Shown here piece by piece: positions 36,167 to 45,197 of a DNA stretch of 64,000 nucleotides (position 1 is the stretch's first letter; each line of letters opens with the position of its first letter). Both the position numbers and the translations under genes were made by a program. The notes under the pieces were generated by a model, which searched no databases, had not been told where the DNA came from, and worked only from the letters and a program-made list of their open reading frames with translations. Source of the stretch: CAWJMD01 sp963843835 (lineage in GTDB: Bacteria; Actinomycetota; Actinomycetes; Actinomycetales; CAWJMD01); assembly GCA_963843835.1 (NCBI GenBank), contig CAWJMD010000002.1:62001-126000 (forward strand), read 5' to 3'.

Positions 36167-36228
36167 CGAGCGGCCCGCTGCACAGACACACCTGCCGGGT
36201 CCATCATGAGCAGGACCCGGAGGTGCCC

Positions 36229-36699
36229 ATGACCGCAGGTGACGGAACCGTCATCCTCCAGCCCGGCGAGGGACGCAGCATCGACCTCGGACCGTTCTCC
36301 ATGAGCGTCAAGGCCACGGCGGCCGAGACCGGCGGTGCCTTCTCGCTCCTGGAGGCCGACGAGCCACCCGGCTTCGGACCTCCGATGCACATCCACCACG
36401 ACGCGGCGGAAGCGTTCTACGTGCTCAAGGGCGAGTACCGGATCTTCGTGCGCGACGAGGAGACGCGTTGCGCCGCCGGCTCCTTCGTCTACATCCCGGC
36501 GGGTGTCACGCACGGGTTCCGCGTCGGCGCGGCACCCAGCAGCAAGCTGAACCTGTACCTGCCCGCCGCCATGGTCGGCTACTTCGACGAGCTCAGCGAG
36601 GCCCTGACCTCAGGCGCCGACGACCCCGAGCGGGTCGAGCGCATCGCCGCCAGGTACGGCATGGAGGTCGTCGGCCCGGTGCCCGAGAACTACGTGTGA
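36229..36699 (+). CDS. Cupin domain protein
   Basis: The 156-residue protein has a cupin motif 1 (PPMHIHHDAAEAFYVLKGEY at about residues 51-70) and motif 2 (AGVTHGFRV). GGAGG lies at 36219-36223 before the ATG. It is likely a monomeric metal-binding cupin of unknown substrate. Its final codons overlap the end of the opposite-strand aminotransferase by 10 bp. Confidence 0.85.
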   Translation: MTAGDGTVILQPGEGRSIDLGPFSMSVKATAAETGGAFSLLEADEPPGFGPPMHIHHDAAEAFYVLKGEYRIFVRDEETRCAAGSFVYIPAGVTHGFRVGAAPSSKLNLYLPAAMVGYFDELSEALTSGADDPERVERIAARYGMEVVGPVPENYV

Positions 36700-38456
36700 C
36701 GCGACGGCTCACCTGACCACGCTGCTGGCCTCCGCCACGCACGCGGGGGCAGCTCGAACCAGCGCAGGCTCTCGAACTCGTCCGAGACACCTTGCGGACG
36801 AACGTTGGTGGTGCAGTCGGAGGCCTGGGTCGGAGCTTCCGCCATGATGCGCCGCGCCTCGTCCAGGTACCCCTGCAGCGCGGTGAGGGGTGCGCGGTGG
36901 TGCTCGTCGGGATGGTGCATCTGCCCGTCGTCGTCGTAGCCCACGTCCGACAGCCGCAGAGGCGGCTCGACCGGACCGTCGCGGTGCCGCCAGAGCCCGC
37001 TCTCGGTGTCCATCCGGTAGTCGCCCAGGAGCTTCCACCCCTGGTCGGCGACGAGGTGCACGGCCTCGACGACGTACTTGAAGACCGGCTCGGAGATGAA
37101 GTAGTTGAAGTTGACCCGGACCCAACCGGGCTTGATCCCCTCGCACCCGTGACCGATGGCCTCCTCGATGCGGCGGGAGCGCTCACCGTCGATGCCGAGC
37201 AGCCGGTGTCCGTATGGGCCGGCGCACGAGCACCCGCCGCGCGACTGGATCCCGAACAGGTCGTTGAGGAGGGCGACGACGAAGTTGTGGTGCAGGTCCT
37301 TGCCGCCGGGTCCGTGGACGACGAAGGAGACGATGGAGAGCCGTTCCCTCTCGACGCTCCCGAGGATCCCCAGGTTGTCGTTCCCCATCCACGAGTCGAC
37401 CGCCCTGCGCAGGAAGTCGTCCTCATGGGCACGGATCGCCTCGACCCCGACAGCCTGCTTGAGCTGGAACACCAGACCCGCACGGATCGACCCGATGATG
37501 TCGGGGGTGCCGCCTTCCTCACGGCGCTCCGGGTCGTCCACGTAGTGGTGGACGGTCGAGCTCACGTACGAGACCGTTCCGCCTCCGACGACCGCAGGAA
37601 CCGTGTTGTGCAGCAGGTCCTTCCGGGCTACCAGCACGCCTGGCGTCCCGGGGCCGCCGACGAGCTTGTGGGGGGAGAGGAAGATGGCGTCCTTGTATGC
37701 GAGCGGGTCCCCGCCCTCGTTCATCTCGATGTTCACGTACGGAGCGGCCGCGGCGAAGTCCCAGAACGAGAGCGCCCCGTGACGATGCAGGAGCGTGCTG
37801 ACGCGGGCGGTCTCGGCGACGATCCCCGTGACGTTGGAGGCCGCCGAGAACGACCCGATCAGCAGGGGGCGCTCGGCGTAGCGCACGAGCCCGCGCTCCA
37901 GCGACTCGACGTCGATGCTGCCCGACCGGTCCTCCGGGATGACGACGACGTCAGCGATCGACTCGCGCCAGGGCAGGTCGTTGCTGTGGTGCTCGAACGG
38001 ACCGATGAAGACGACCGGCCGCTCCTCCGCCGGGATGTGGTCCGAGAGGCCGTACCGGGCGTCGAGGTCGCGTGGCAGCCGCAGGTTGAGGATCGAGATC
38101 AGCTTGTCGATGGCCCCGGTACAGCCCGAGCCCGTGAAGATCACGCACGTGTCGTCGTCCCCGCCGACCGCGTCGCGGATCACGCGGCGCGCGTCCTCCC
38201 GCAGCCGCGTGGTCTGCAGGCCCGTCCCCGAGCTCTCGGTGTGCGTGTTGGCGTAGCGGGGCAGCACCTCTCGGCGGATGAAGTCCTCGATGAACGCCAG
38301 TGAGCGCCCCGAGGCCGTGTAGTCGGCGTAGGTGACGCGACGGGGGCCGTACGGCCCGACCATCACCTGGTCGTCCCCGATCACGGCGTTGCGGATGCTG
38401 CGCATCAGGGGGCTCGCCGGGGGTGCCTCCGACCGAGCCACGCGTGTGGTGGTCAT
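36690..38456 (-). CDS. Long class V aminotransferase-fold PLP enzyme
   Basis: The 588-residue protein has a PLP fold-type I core: YADYTASGRSLAFIEDFIR, HTESSGTG, VIFTGSGCTGAIDKLISIL, GPFEHHSNDLPWRESIA, ALSFWDFAAAAPYV and LSPHKLVGGPGTPGVLV with the Schiff-base Lys. CSCAGPYGHRLLGI carries two Cys. Class V enzymes are usually near 400 residues; the C-terminal 130 here are an additional region of unknown role. It resembles cysteine desulfurase-like proteins but no desulfurase activity is certain. Confidence 0.8.
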   Translation of the reverse strand: MTTTRVARSEAPPASPLMRSIRNAVIGDDQVMVGPYGPRRVTYADYTASGRSLAFIEDFIRREVLPRYANTHTESSGTGLQTTRLREDARRVIRDAVGGDDDTCVIFTGSGCTGAIDKLISILNLRLPRDLDARYGLSDHIPAEERPVVFIGPFEHHSNDLPWRESIADVVVIPEDRSGSIDVESLERGLVRYAERPLLIGSFSAASNVTGIVAETARVSTLLHRHGALSFWDFAAAAPYVNIEMNEGGDPLAYKDAIFLSPHKLVGGPGTPGVLVARKDLLHNTVPAVVGGGTVSYVSSTVHHYVDDPERREEGGTPDIIGSIRAGLVFQLKQAVGVEAIRAHEDDFLRRAVDSWMGNDNLGILGSVERERLSIVSFVVHGPGGKDLHHNFVVALLNDLFGIQSRGGCSCAGPYGHRLLGIDGERSRRIEEAIGHGCEGIKPGWVRVNFNYFISEPVFKYVVEAVHLVADQGWKLLGDYRMDTESGLWRHRDGPVEPPLRLSDVGYDDDGQMHHPDEHHRAPLTALQGYLDEARRIMAEAPTQASDCTTNVRPQGVSDEFESLRWFELPPRAWRRPAAWSGEPSRHT

Positions 38457-38466
38457 GCCAGCGAGG

Positions 38467-38820
38467 CTATCCCCAACCGAGCTCGTGCAAGCGGTCATCG
38501 CCGATTCCGAAGTGGTGCGCGATCTCGTGCACCACCGTGACCGCGACCTCGTCGACGACCTCCTCCACCGTGTCGCAGACGGCCAGGGTCGGGAGCCGGA
38601 AGATGGTGATGCGGTCCGGCAAAGACCCTGCCGCCCACCAGGAGTCGCGCTCGGTCAGCGGGGTCCCCTCGTACAGTCCCAAAAGGTGCGGGTCCGACTC
38701 GGGCGACTCGTCCTCCACCAGCACGACGACATTGGACATCTGAGCCGCGAGCTCGGCCGGGACGAGGTCCAGCGCGTCGCCGACAGCCTCCTCGAACGCC
38801 TCACGGCTCATCTCGACCAC
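38467..38820 (-). CDS. Zincin-like metallopeptidase family protein
   Basis: The 117-residue protein ends with VVHEIAHHFGIGDDRLHELG, an HExxHxxGxxD motif, and contains EDESPESDPHLLGLYEGTPL. This is the short actinobacterial minimal zincin family (DUF1025-like). GTG at 38820 is preferred by family N-termini (VVEMSREAFEEAV); ATG at 38811 is the alternative. Substrate unknown. Confidence 0.85.
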   Translation of the reverse strand: MVEMSREAFEEAVGDALDLVPAELAAQMSNVVVLVEDESPESDPHLLGLYEGTPLTERDSWWAAGSLPDRITIFRLPTLAVCDTVEEVVDEVAVTVVHEIAHHFGIGDDRLHELGWG

Positions 38821-38855
38821 GGCACCATCCTGCCGGTCACCTGGTGGGGCACCTG

Positions 38856-39716
38856 TCAGGCGGCCGCGCCCAGACGCTCCAGCTGGTCGTCCGTCAGCGC
38901 GATCTCGGCCGCCAGCGCCGAGCTGCGGGCCGTCTCCGGCCGGCTCGACCCAGGGATCGGGACGACGACCGGGGACTGCGCCAGCTCCCACGCGAGCGCG
39001 ACCTGCTGCGGTGAGACGCCCAGCTCGTCGGCGACCTCGTCGAAGGGCGCGAACTGTGACCCCAGGCCCGCGGCCTGCGAGATGCCTCCCAGCGGGCTCC
39101 AGGGCAGGAAGGCGATGCCAAGCTCCTCGCACAGCTCGAGCTCGGGCTGCGAGAGCCGGAAGCGTGGCGAGTACTCGTTCTGGACGGACGCCAGGCGCCC
39201 CCCGAGCACCTCCTGGGCCTGCCGGATCTGGCTCGGGTCGGCGTTCGAGATGCCGGCCATCCGGATCGTGCCCGCGTCCAGCAGATCGGCGAGTGCGCCC
39301 ACGGACTCGGCGTACGGCACGTCGGGGTCCGGTCGGTGGAACTGGTACAGACCGATCGCCTCGACCCCCAGCCTGCGCGCCGACTCCTGCGCGGCCGACC
39401 ACAGGTGGTCCGGACGCCCGTCCGTGGCCCACCCACCCTCCGGACGGACGTGCCCGCCCTTGGTCGCGACCAGCACGGAGTCCGAGTCGCCGCCCCACGT
39501 GCTCAGTGCCCGCGCCACCAAGTCCTCGTTGTGTCCCATCCGCTCCGAGCGCGGGTGGTAGGAGTCGGCCGTGTCGATGAGCGTCATCCCGGCGTCCAGC
39601 GCGGCGTGGATGGTCTCCATCGAGCGCGCGGCGTCGGGAGCCCCCTCGACCGACATCGGCATCGCGCCGAGCCCGATCGCGGACACCTGCACGTCACCGA
39701 TCCGTCGCGTCTGCAC
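38856..39716 (-). CDS. Aldo/keto reductase
   Basis: The 286-residue protein has the AKR barrel marks: VSAIGLGAMPMS, LIDTADSYHPRSERMGHNED with the catalytic Asp and Tyr, VLVATKGGH with the Lys, GLYQFHRPDPDVPY with the His, and PIPGSSRPETA for NADPH. GTG at 39716 follows GGAG. The substrate is unknown. Confidence 0.9.
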   Translation of the reverse strand: MQTRRIGDVQVSAIGLGAMPMSVEGAPDAARSMETIHAALDAGMTLIDTADSYHPRSERMGHNEDLVARALSTWGGDSDSVLVATKGGHVRPEGGWATDGRPDHLWSAAQESARRLGVEAIGLYQFHRPDPDVPYAESVGALADLLDAGTIRMAGISNADPSQIRQAQEVLGGRLASVQNEYSPRFRLSQPELELCEELGIAFLPWSPLGGISQAAGLGSQFAPFDEVADELGVSPQQVALAWELAQSPVVVPIPGSSRPETARSSALAAEIALTDDQLERLGAAA

Positions 39717-39788
39717 CGTGGTGCTCCAGGGGGGTCGTGGGCTCGAGGGCCGAGCCGTTCGAGCACCACCCTCGCCCCCTCGAGCGTC

Positions 39789-39812
39789 AGCGGCCACCGC
39801 AGGGTGGCCGCT
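39789..39812. terminator. Hairpin upstream of the tRNA cluster
   Basis: AGCGGCCACC and GGTGGCCGCT form a perfect 10-bp stem with a GCAG loop, followed by a short T run. It sits between the aldo/keto reductase start and the tRNA promoter. Which transcript it would end is unclear. Confidence 0.5.
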
Positions 39813-39842
39813 TTGGAGAACTCCGACCCGTACCCCTATGCT
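39813..39842 (+). promoter_or_regulatory. Probable promoter of the tRNA cluster
   Basis: TTGGAG (39813-39818) and TATGCT (39837-39842) are 18 bp apart. The first tRNA begins 62 bp after the -10. The -10 is close to consensus. Confidence 0.45.
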
Positions 39843-39904
39843 GGCTCGCGTCCTCGACCGTTCGCGTCCGGTGGTTCGTGGACGGTGGAACGGCAGCAGA
39901 TCCG

Positions 39905-39977
39905 GCCCCCATCGTCTAGCGGCCTAGGACTCCGCCCTTTCAAGGCGGCAGCGCCGGTTCGAATCCGGTTGGGGGTA
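39905..39977 (+). tRNA. tRNA-Glu (TTC)
   Basis: A cloverleaf of 73 nt: acceptor GCCCCCA pairs with TGGGGGT, anticodon stem CCGCC/GGCGG with loop CTTTCAA (anticodon TTC at 39939-39941), and T-arm GGTTCGAATCC. CCA is not encoded. First of three adjacent tRNAs. Confidence 0.97.
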
Positions 39978-40001
39978 CGTTCCACCGGTCTTGCACCGCA
40001 A

Positions 40002-40075
40002 GGCCCCGTAGCGCAGTTGGTTAGCGCGCCGCCCTGTCACGGCGGAGGTCGCGGGTTCGAGTCCCGTCGGGGTCG
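40002..40075 (+). tRNA. tRNA-Asp (GTC)
   Basis: A 74-nt cloverleaf: acceptor GGCCCCG/CGGGGTC, anticodon stem CCGCC/GGCGG with loop CTGTCAC (anticodon GTC), T-arm GGGTTCGAGTCCC and discriminator G. It lies 24 bp after tRNA-Glu. Confidence 0.97.
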
Positions 40076-40103
40076 CTCAGTGAGCAGCTGTCGTGCTCGC
40101 ACG

Positions 40104-40176
40104 GGCCAGATAGCTCAGTTGGTAGAGCGTCCGACTGAAAATCGGAAGGTCGGCGGTTCGACCCCGCCTCTGGCCA
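40104..40176 (+). tRNA. tRNA-Phe (GAA)
   Basis: A 73-nt cloverleaf: acceptor GGCCAGA/TCTGGCC, anticodon stem TCCGA/TCGGA with loop CTGAAAA (anticodon GAA), T-arm GCGGTTCGACCCCGC and discriminator A. It lies 28 bp after tRNA-Asp. Confidence 0.97.
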
Positions 40177-40344
40177 CCCTGATCGTGCCTTCCACCTGCG
40201 AGATCGCAGGTCGTGCCGTCCCCGTGCACCTCAGGCGATCGGCCACCACAGGCCGGGTCCTTTGGCCCCTGTTCGAGCAGCCGACGGGGGCGCCACCGTG
40301 GAGCAGGTCGTCGCAGGCGGCCAGCCCCGATGGAGGTGCGCAGG

Positions 40345-41262
40345 ATGGCAATGGTGTCCCGTCTGGCCGGAGAAGAGACGCCGGTGTCGCGCGAAGCGCG
40401 CCCGTGGTTCGCGGCTCCCGGCGCCGTGCGCACGGCTCAGGTGCTGTCCTGGCTGTTGGTCGTCGTCATGGCCGGCACGGCAGCGGCGGGGCTGTGGGTC
40501 TCCCAGCTCTACCAGGACCCGGTCGTGGTGGTCGCCGCCGAGCGCGGCGCCAACCTCGTCGCCCTGGTGCTCGTCGCACCGCTGTTGGCCTGGTCGACGT
40601 GGGCATCGGCTCGCGGCAGCGCGCTCGCGCTGCTGATGTGGCCGAGCCTGCTGGCCTACAGCACCTACATGTCCGCGTTCTCGGCGTTCGGGACTGCGTT
40701 CAACGATGCCTTCCTGGCGCACCTCGTGCAGTTCGCCCTCTCCGTCTACGGGTTGGTGTTCGTCCTCGTCGCGGTGGACGCGCGGCGACTGGCCACGCAC
40801 TTCGGCCCCCGCACTCCCGCGCGCCTGGTGGGTGCGCTCCTGCTGCTCGTGGCGGTGAGCATGGCCGGGGCGTGGGGGTGGAGCGCCATCCGCTGGTCAC
40901 TGAGTGGGGAGCAGCCTCTCGAGGCCTTCCCGATGCCGCTGGAACGGGTGCACCTGGGCTACGTGATGGATGCGGCGGTGCTGGCGCCCGCCGCTGCGAT
41001 CGCCGGCGTCCTCCTGTGGCGGCGGCTGCCCTGGGGCTACGTGCTGGGCACGGTCGTCATGACAGCCGTGGCCGTCGTCCAGATCGCCTACCTGTCGATG
41101 CAGGCTTTCGTCTCTGCAGCCGAGGTCCCCGGCGTCGCCGCGGTCGACGTCGCGTACCTGCCGTTCGCGGCGGTCATGGTGCTGGCCGCCATCTGGATGC
41201 TCCGGTCCGTGCAGCACCGCGTGGTGGCGGACGCCGACGACCGGCCGACCGGGACGGGTTGA
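40345..41262 (+). CDS. Polytopic membrane protein of unknown function
   Basis: The 305-residue protein has about eight hydrophobic helices, including VLSWLLVVVMAGTAAAGLWV, VGALLLLVAVSMAGAWGW and VAYLPFAAVMVLAAIWML. No transporter motif is recognised. ATG at 40345 is chosen because GGAGG lies at 40332-40336. The gap to 41470 downstream contains nothing I can identify. Confidence 0.8.
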   Translation: MAMVSRLAGEETPVSREARPWFAAPGAVRTAQVLSWLLVVVMAGTAAAGLWVSQLYQDPVVVVAAERGANLVALVLVAPLLAWSTWASARGSALALLMWPSLLAYSTYMSAFSAFGTAFNDAFLAHLVQFALSVYGLVFVLVAVDARRLATHFGPRTPARLVGALLLLVAVSMAGAWGWSAIRWSLSGEQPLEAFPMPLERVHLGYVMDAAVLAPAAAIAGVLLWRRLPWGYVLGTVVMTAVAVVQIAYLSMQAFVSAAEVPGVAAVDVAYLPFAAVMVLAAIWMLRSVQHRVVADADDRPTGTG

Positions 41263-41470
41263 CGCACGCAACGAGTGCGCGGGCCGATGGTCGCGCACGC
41301 GCGTGAGCACACCGGCTGGCAACTCTGGCTCGACGGCCACTCGGGCGGCCGGATCAGCCGCACCTGCCAGCCGCTGTGCCCGCTGGGAAGCAGCCGGCAG
41401 CGAGTCGTGCGCCCGACCGGGCTCGCCACGGTGCCCCAAGGCCCGCGTGGTCACACGGCGGACGGACCGG

Positions 41471-42637
41471 TCACGGCTGCGGAGCGTCGCCCTTCTCCTG
41501 GGGCGCCGAGGTCGGTGCGTCGCCCGTGGGAGCGGCACCCCCGCCGATCCCGCGGCCGCTCGTGCGCTGCCGTGAGCGCTCGGCCTCCTCGGTCGCCCCG
41601 GCGGCCTCGGCACGCGCCTTCTTCAGCGCCTCGGCAGGGTCCTCCAGGCTGAACTCCTCCATCTCGACCTGGAACTTCTCGCCCTGGTCGTTCTCCTGGA
41701 TGCCGCCGGGCGGCAGGTCGAGCCCGCCCGCACCGGACGCGCCCGTGCCGTCGGCGCCCAGCGCCGAGCCGATCCCGCGCAGGGCCTGGGTCAGCTCCGT
41801 GGGCACGATCCACATCTTGTTCGAGGCGCCCTGCGCGATCTGCGGCAGCATCTGCAGGTACTGGTAGGCGAGCAGCTTCGAGTCGGGGTTGCCGCGGTGG
41901 ATGGCGTCGAAGACCTGGAGGATCGCGCGGGACTCACCCTGCGCCTCCAGGATCGCCGCCTGCGCCGTGCCCTCCGCGGTGAGGATCGCGGCCTGCTTCT
42001 CACCCTCGGCGGTGAGGATCTGGGCCTGCTTCACCCCCTCGGCGTGCAGGATCGTCGCGCGGCGATCGCGCTCGGCACGCATCTGCTTCTCCATCGAGTC
42101 CTGCACGCTGGCCGGCGGGTCGATCGCCTTCAGCTCGACGCGGTTGACGCGGATGCCCCAGCGTCCGGTCGCGTCGTCGAGGACGCCGCGCAGCTGGCCG
42201 TTGATCTGGTCACGGCTGGTCAGGGTCTGCTCGAGGTCGAGCGAGCCGATCACGTTACGCAGGGTGGTGACGGTCAGCTGCTCGATGCCCTGGATGTAGT
42301 TGGCGATCTCGTACGTGGCCGCCTTGGGGTCGGTCGGCTGGTAGTAGATGACGGTGTCGATGCTGACCACGAGGTTGTCCGACGTGATCACCGGCTGCGG
42401 CGGGAACGACACCACCTGTTCACGCAGGTCGACGATCGCGCGCACCCGGTCCATGAACGGGATGAGGAAATGCAGTCCCGCGTCGAGGGTGCGCGAGTAC
42501 CGCCCCAGCCGCTCCACGATCACAGCGGTCGCCTGCGGCACGATGCGCACCGCCCGCGCGATCGCCATCACGGTGAAGGCGATCAGCAGGAAGAGGACGA
42601 CGTAGAGGGCGATGTCGCCGAACGTCAGGGCTTCCAT
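41471..42637 (-). CDS. SPFH/stomatin-like membrane protein
   Basis: The 388-residue protein has an N-terminal membrane helix (ALYVVLFLLIAFTVMAIARA) and an SPFH domain: VIVERLGRYSRTLDAGLHFL, QPVITSDNLVVSIDTVIYYQ, and RVNRVELKAIDPPASVQDSM. A coiled coil of repeated AEGxxQAxIL units follows. Such proteins form membrane microdomain scaffolds. Its ATG overlaps the NfeD stop, the standard pairing. Confidence 0.93.
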   Translation of the reverse strand: MEALTFGDIALYVVLFLLIAFTVMAIARAVRIVPQATAVIVERLGRYSRTLDAGLHFLIPFMDRVRAIVDLREQVVSFPPQPVITSDNLVVSIDTVIYYQPTDPKAATYEIANYIQGIEQLTVTTLRNVIGSLDLEQTLTSRDQINGQLRGVLDDATGRWGIRVNRVELKAIDPPASVQDSMEKQMRAERDRRATILHAEGVKQAQILTAEGEKQAAILTAEGTAQAAILEAQGESRAILQVFDAIHRGNPDSKLLAYQYLQMLPQIAQGASNKMWIVPTELTQALRGIGSALGADGTGASGAGGLDLPPGGIQENDQGEKFQVEMEEFSLEDPAEALKKARAEAAGATEEAERSRQRTSGRGIGGGAAPTGDAPTSAPQEKGDAPQP

Positions 42638-43122
42638 CAGTGCTTCTCCTCCGACTCGGGGGCGTGCTCAGGCTGTTGCAGGCGCTCCACCACGGCTGTG
42701 GCGCCCTCGATCTGGACGACCCGCACGACCTCGCCGACCGCGAACGTCTCACCGGGGTCGAGGCTCCGGGCGCTCCACTGCTCGCCGGTCAGCTTCACCA
42801 GCCCGGACCGCCCGGTGACGACGTCGAGCACCTCGGCGGACCGGCCCAGCTGCGCCGCCGTGCCGGTCCGCTGGGCGGGTCCGGCCGGCTTGAGCTTCCG
42901 CAGCGCCAGCGGACGGGCCACCGCAAGGAGCAGGGCCGAGGTGATGACGAAGACGATCACCTGGATCGGGAACGTGCCGCCGAGGAAGGCGGTCAGGGCC
43001 GCAGCGAGGGCACCGACGGTCAGCATCGCGAACACCAGGTCGAGGGAGGCGACCTCCACGAGGCCGAGCACCAGGGCAGCGCCGATCCAGCCCAGCCACT
43101 GCGCCTCGCGCAACCACTCCAT
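42637..43122 (-). CDS. NfeD family protein
   Basis: The 161-residue protein has three or four membrane segments (WIGAALVLGLVEVASLDLVF, VIVFVITSALLLAVARPLAL), followed by an OB-fold domain (GRSGLVKLTGEQWSARSLDP, GEVVRVVQIEGATAVV). NfeD partners of SPFH proteins are normally adjacent, as here by an ATGA overlap. ATG at 43122 begins the first helix. Confidence 0.9.
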   Translation of the reverse strand: MEWLREAQWLGWIGAALVLGLVEVASLDLVFAMLTVGALAAALTAFLGGTFPIQVIVFVITSALLLAVARPLALRKLKPAGPAQRTGTAAQLGRSAEVLDVVTGRSGLVKLTGEQWSARSLDPGETFAVGEVVRVVQIEGATAVVERLQQPEHAPESEEKH

Positions 43123-43210
43123 CTGCGGCCCCCTCGTCTGTGGTCCCATCCTACGTTTCGGGCCCCACCCGGGCTTGGTGCCCCACCCGCCGGCACGCGA
43201 GAGTGGGCGC

Positions 43211-44113
43211 ATGACGAGCGTGCAGATCACCGAGGTCGGTGCCCGCGACGGGCTGCAGAACGAGTCGCGGGTGCTCGAACCGCACGTCCGGGCCGAGCTG
43301 GTCCGCCGTCTTGCCCGCACGGGGGTGTCTCGCGTCGAGGCGGTCTCGTTCGTCCACCCGAGGCTGGTGCCGGCGATGGCGGGCGCCGAGCAGATCATGA
43401 GCGATGTGGGCGAGGCGCGCGGTGGCGTGCCGCTGAGCGGCCTCGTCCTCAACCGCAAGGGGTTCGACCGGGCCGCCACGACGGGCGTGGACGTCGTCAA
43501 CTACTCGTTCCCGGTCAGCGAGGGGTTCGCCGCCCGCAACCAGAACACCACGGTCGCGGACGGTGTCGCGGCCTCGCACGACATCGTCGCCGCCGCCCGC
43601 GAGGCCGGTCTCCCGGTCGTGGTCACTCTCAGCACGTCCTTCGGGTGCCCGTTCGACGGCGAGGTGCCCGTGGCGCAGACCCTGGCCGTCGCCGAGAGGG
43701 TGATGGAGGTGGCGCCCGACGAGATCTGCCTCGGCGACACGATCGGCGTCGGCGTCCCGACGCAGGTGCGCGAGCTGACCGCCGGGCTGCTGGCGATGGA
43801 CGCCACCCCGGCCATGCACTTCCACAACACGCGGGGGACCGGTATCGCCAACGCGCTCGCGGCGGTGGACGCCGGCGTGACCCGGCTCGACGCGTCAGTC
43901 GGCGGCACCGGCGGGTGCCCCTTCGCGCCGCGCGCGACCGGGAACATCGCGACCGAGGACCTCGCCTACATGCTCGCGGGGATGGGCGTGCAGACCGGGG
44001 TCGACATCGGCGCGGTGGTCGAGACGAACCTGTGGCTGGCCGAGCAGCTCGGACGTGAGCTGCCCGCGATGGTCGCGAAGGCGGGGGTGCCGGAGTGGTT
44101 CCCGAGCCGGTGA
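43211..44113 (+). CDS. Hydroxymethylglutaryl-CoA lyase
   Basis: The 300-residue TIM barrel has ITEVGARDGLQNE, VEAVSFVHPRLVPAMAGAEQ, CLGDTIGVGVP, MHFHNTRGTG and VGGTGGCPFAPRATGN with the catalytic cysteine. It cleaves HMG-CoA to acetoacetate and acetyl-CoA in leucine breakdown. No other leucine catabolic gene is next to it. Confidence 0.93.
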   Translation: MTSVQITEVGARDGLQNESRVLEPHVRAELVRRLARTGVSRVEAVSFVHPRLVPAMAGAEQIMSDVGEARGGVPLSGLVLNRKGFDRAATTGVDVVNYSFPVSEGFAARNQNTTVADGVAASHDIVAAAREAGLPVVVTLSTSFGCPFDGEVPVAQTLAVAERVMEVAPDEICLGDTIGVGVPTQVRELTAGLLAMDATPAMHFHNTRGTGIANALAAVDAGVTRLDASVGGTGGCPFAPRATGNIATEDLAYMLAGMGVQTGVDIGAVVETNLWLAEQLGRELPAMVAKAGVPEWFPSR

Positions 44114-44114
44114 C

Positions 44115-45125
44115 CTAGACGCGGTCGACCGCCGCCTGCGCCGCGTCGAGGTCCTTGGCCGCCCAGCGCAGGGCCTTGGCATCTCGCGTGTGACGGTGCT
44201 CGAGCTCGGACGTCTCCCGCGCGGCCTCCTCCTCGTCGGCACGGGCCCCCTCCAGCCGCCGGGTGAGCTGCTCGAGCTCGGCGGTCAGGCTCTCGACGAG
44301 CGCCGCGCGCTCGCCCCGGGTGGCGCGGGACCGGCTGAGCGCCAGGTCGGCCTCCCGCTCGGCCTCCAGCGCCGCCGCGTGCTCGCTCCGGGCCTGGCTG
44401 AGCGCGGCGGCCGCCTTCTCCCGGCGCTCCTGGGCCTTGCGCTCCCGTTCCGCCTCACGGGCCTCTCGCACGTCTCGGGCCTCGCGCGCCCGGTCGCCCG
44501 CCTTCGAGCCGCCCGCAGGCGCCGTCCGTCGCGCCACCCCTGTGTCGCGGGGGGTCTCCTCGTCGAGCGGCGGGACGAGGCCGAGGTGCGAGCGGCCACG
44601 GCTCGCCCCGAAGCCGACGTGGGCCCTGGCCTGGGTCAGCCGCCCGGACAGCACCTCGTCGGCGGCGTCGGGGTCGGCGAGCGCCGCCAGCAGCGTCTGG
44701 CTCACCTCGTCCGCGGACGACTGGGTCACCCGCTGGCCGGCATCGCGTGCCAGCTGCCGCACGGTCTTCACGAGACCGGCCACCAGCTGCCGCCTCTGCT
44801 TGTCCAGGGCGGTGAGCTCCGCGCCGGCCAGCGACTGCTCGGCACCGCGCAGGCCCTCCCCGAGGTCGCGCAGGTGGTCGGCCAGGTCGGGGTCGTCCCG
44901 GACGAGCAGGTTGACCAGCCAGGCGGTCGTCGTCGGCTTGCGCAGGGCGGCGATGCCGGACGCGACGTCCCGCTGCCCCTCAGCGCGGGCCGCGCGAACG
45001 GCGGCGTCCCGGGCCGCGACGAACTCGCCCGGCAGCAGGCCGTAGAGCTCGTCCGCGACCTCGTCCACGTCCACCACGTCGCCGGCCTCCCCTCGCTCCC
45101 GTTCCCGCAGATCCGGTCCCATCAT
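44115..45125 (-). CDS. Coiled-coil protein of unknown function
   Basis: The 336-residue protein has an N-terminal helical domain (VADELYGLLPGEFVAARDAA, ALRKPTTTAWLVNLLVRDD) and a long charged coiled coil (REAEAERERKAQERREK-like heptads) in its second half. The pattern is common in actinobacteria but has no assigned role. ATG at 45125 or 45122 is possible. Confidence 0.7.
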   Translation of the reverse strand: MMGPDLRERERGEAGDVVDVDEVADELYGLLPGEFVAARDAAVRAARAEGQRDVASGIAALRKPTTTAWLVNLLVRDDPDLADHLRDLGEGLRGAEQSLAGAELTALDKQRRQLVAGLVKTVRQLARDAGQRVTQSSADEVSQTLLAALADPDAADEVLSGRLTQARAHVGFGASRGRSHLGLVPPLDEETPRDTGVARRTAPAGGSKAGDRAREARDVREAREAERERKAQERREKAAAALSQARSEHAAALEAEREADLALSRSRATRGERAALVESLTAELEQLTRRLEGARADEEEAARETSELEHRHTRDAKALRWAAKDLDAAQAAVDRV

Positions 45126-45141
45126 GGCGCCCGGGCAGCGT

Positions 45142-45176
45142 CGAGCCCGCACCCGTGGGGGACGGGTGCGGGCTCG
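45142..45176 (-). terminator. Terminator hairpin after bldC
   Basis: CGAGCCCGCACCCGT (45142-45156) pairs perfectly with 45162-45176 across a 5-base loop. It is located 22 bp past the bldC stop. No T-tract follows, as is common in high-GC genomes. Confidence 0.75.
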
Positions 45177-45197
45177 GTTCGCCGGTGGAGCCGGCTC

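Noticed and set aside
41263..41470. Possible gene between the membrane protein and SPFH gene
   Set aside because: Only short GC-rich frames without starts or ribosome sites.
43151..43825. Minus-strand frame opposite the HMG-CoA lyase
   Set aside because: It mirrors the real gene and has no recognisable domain.
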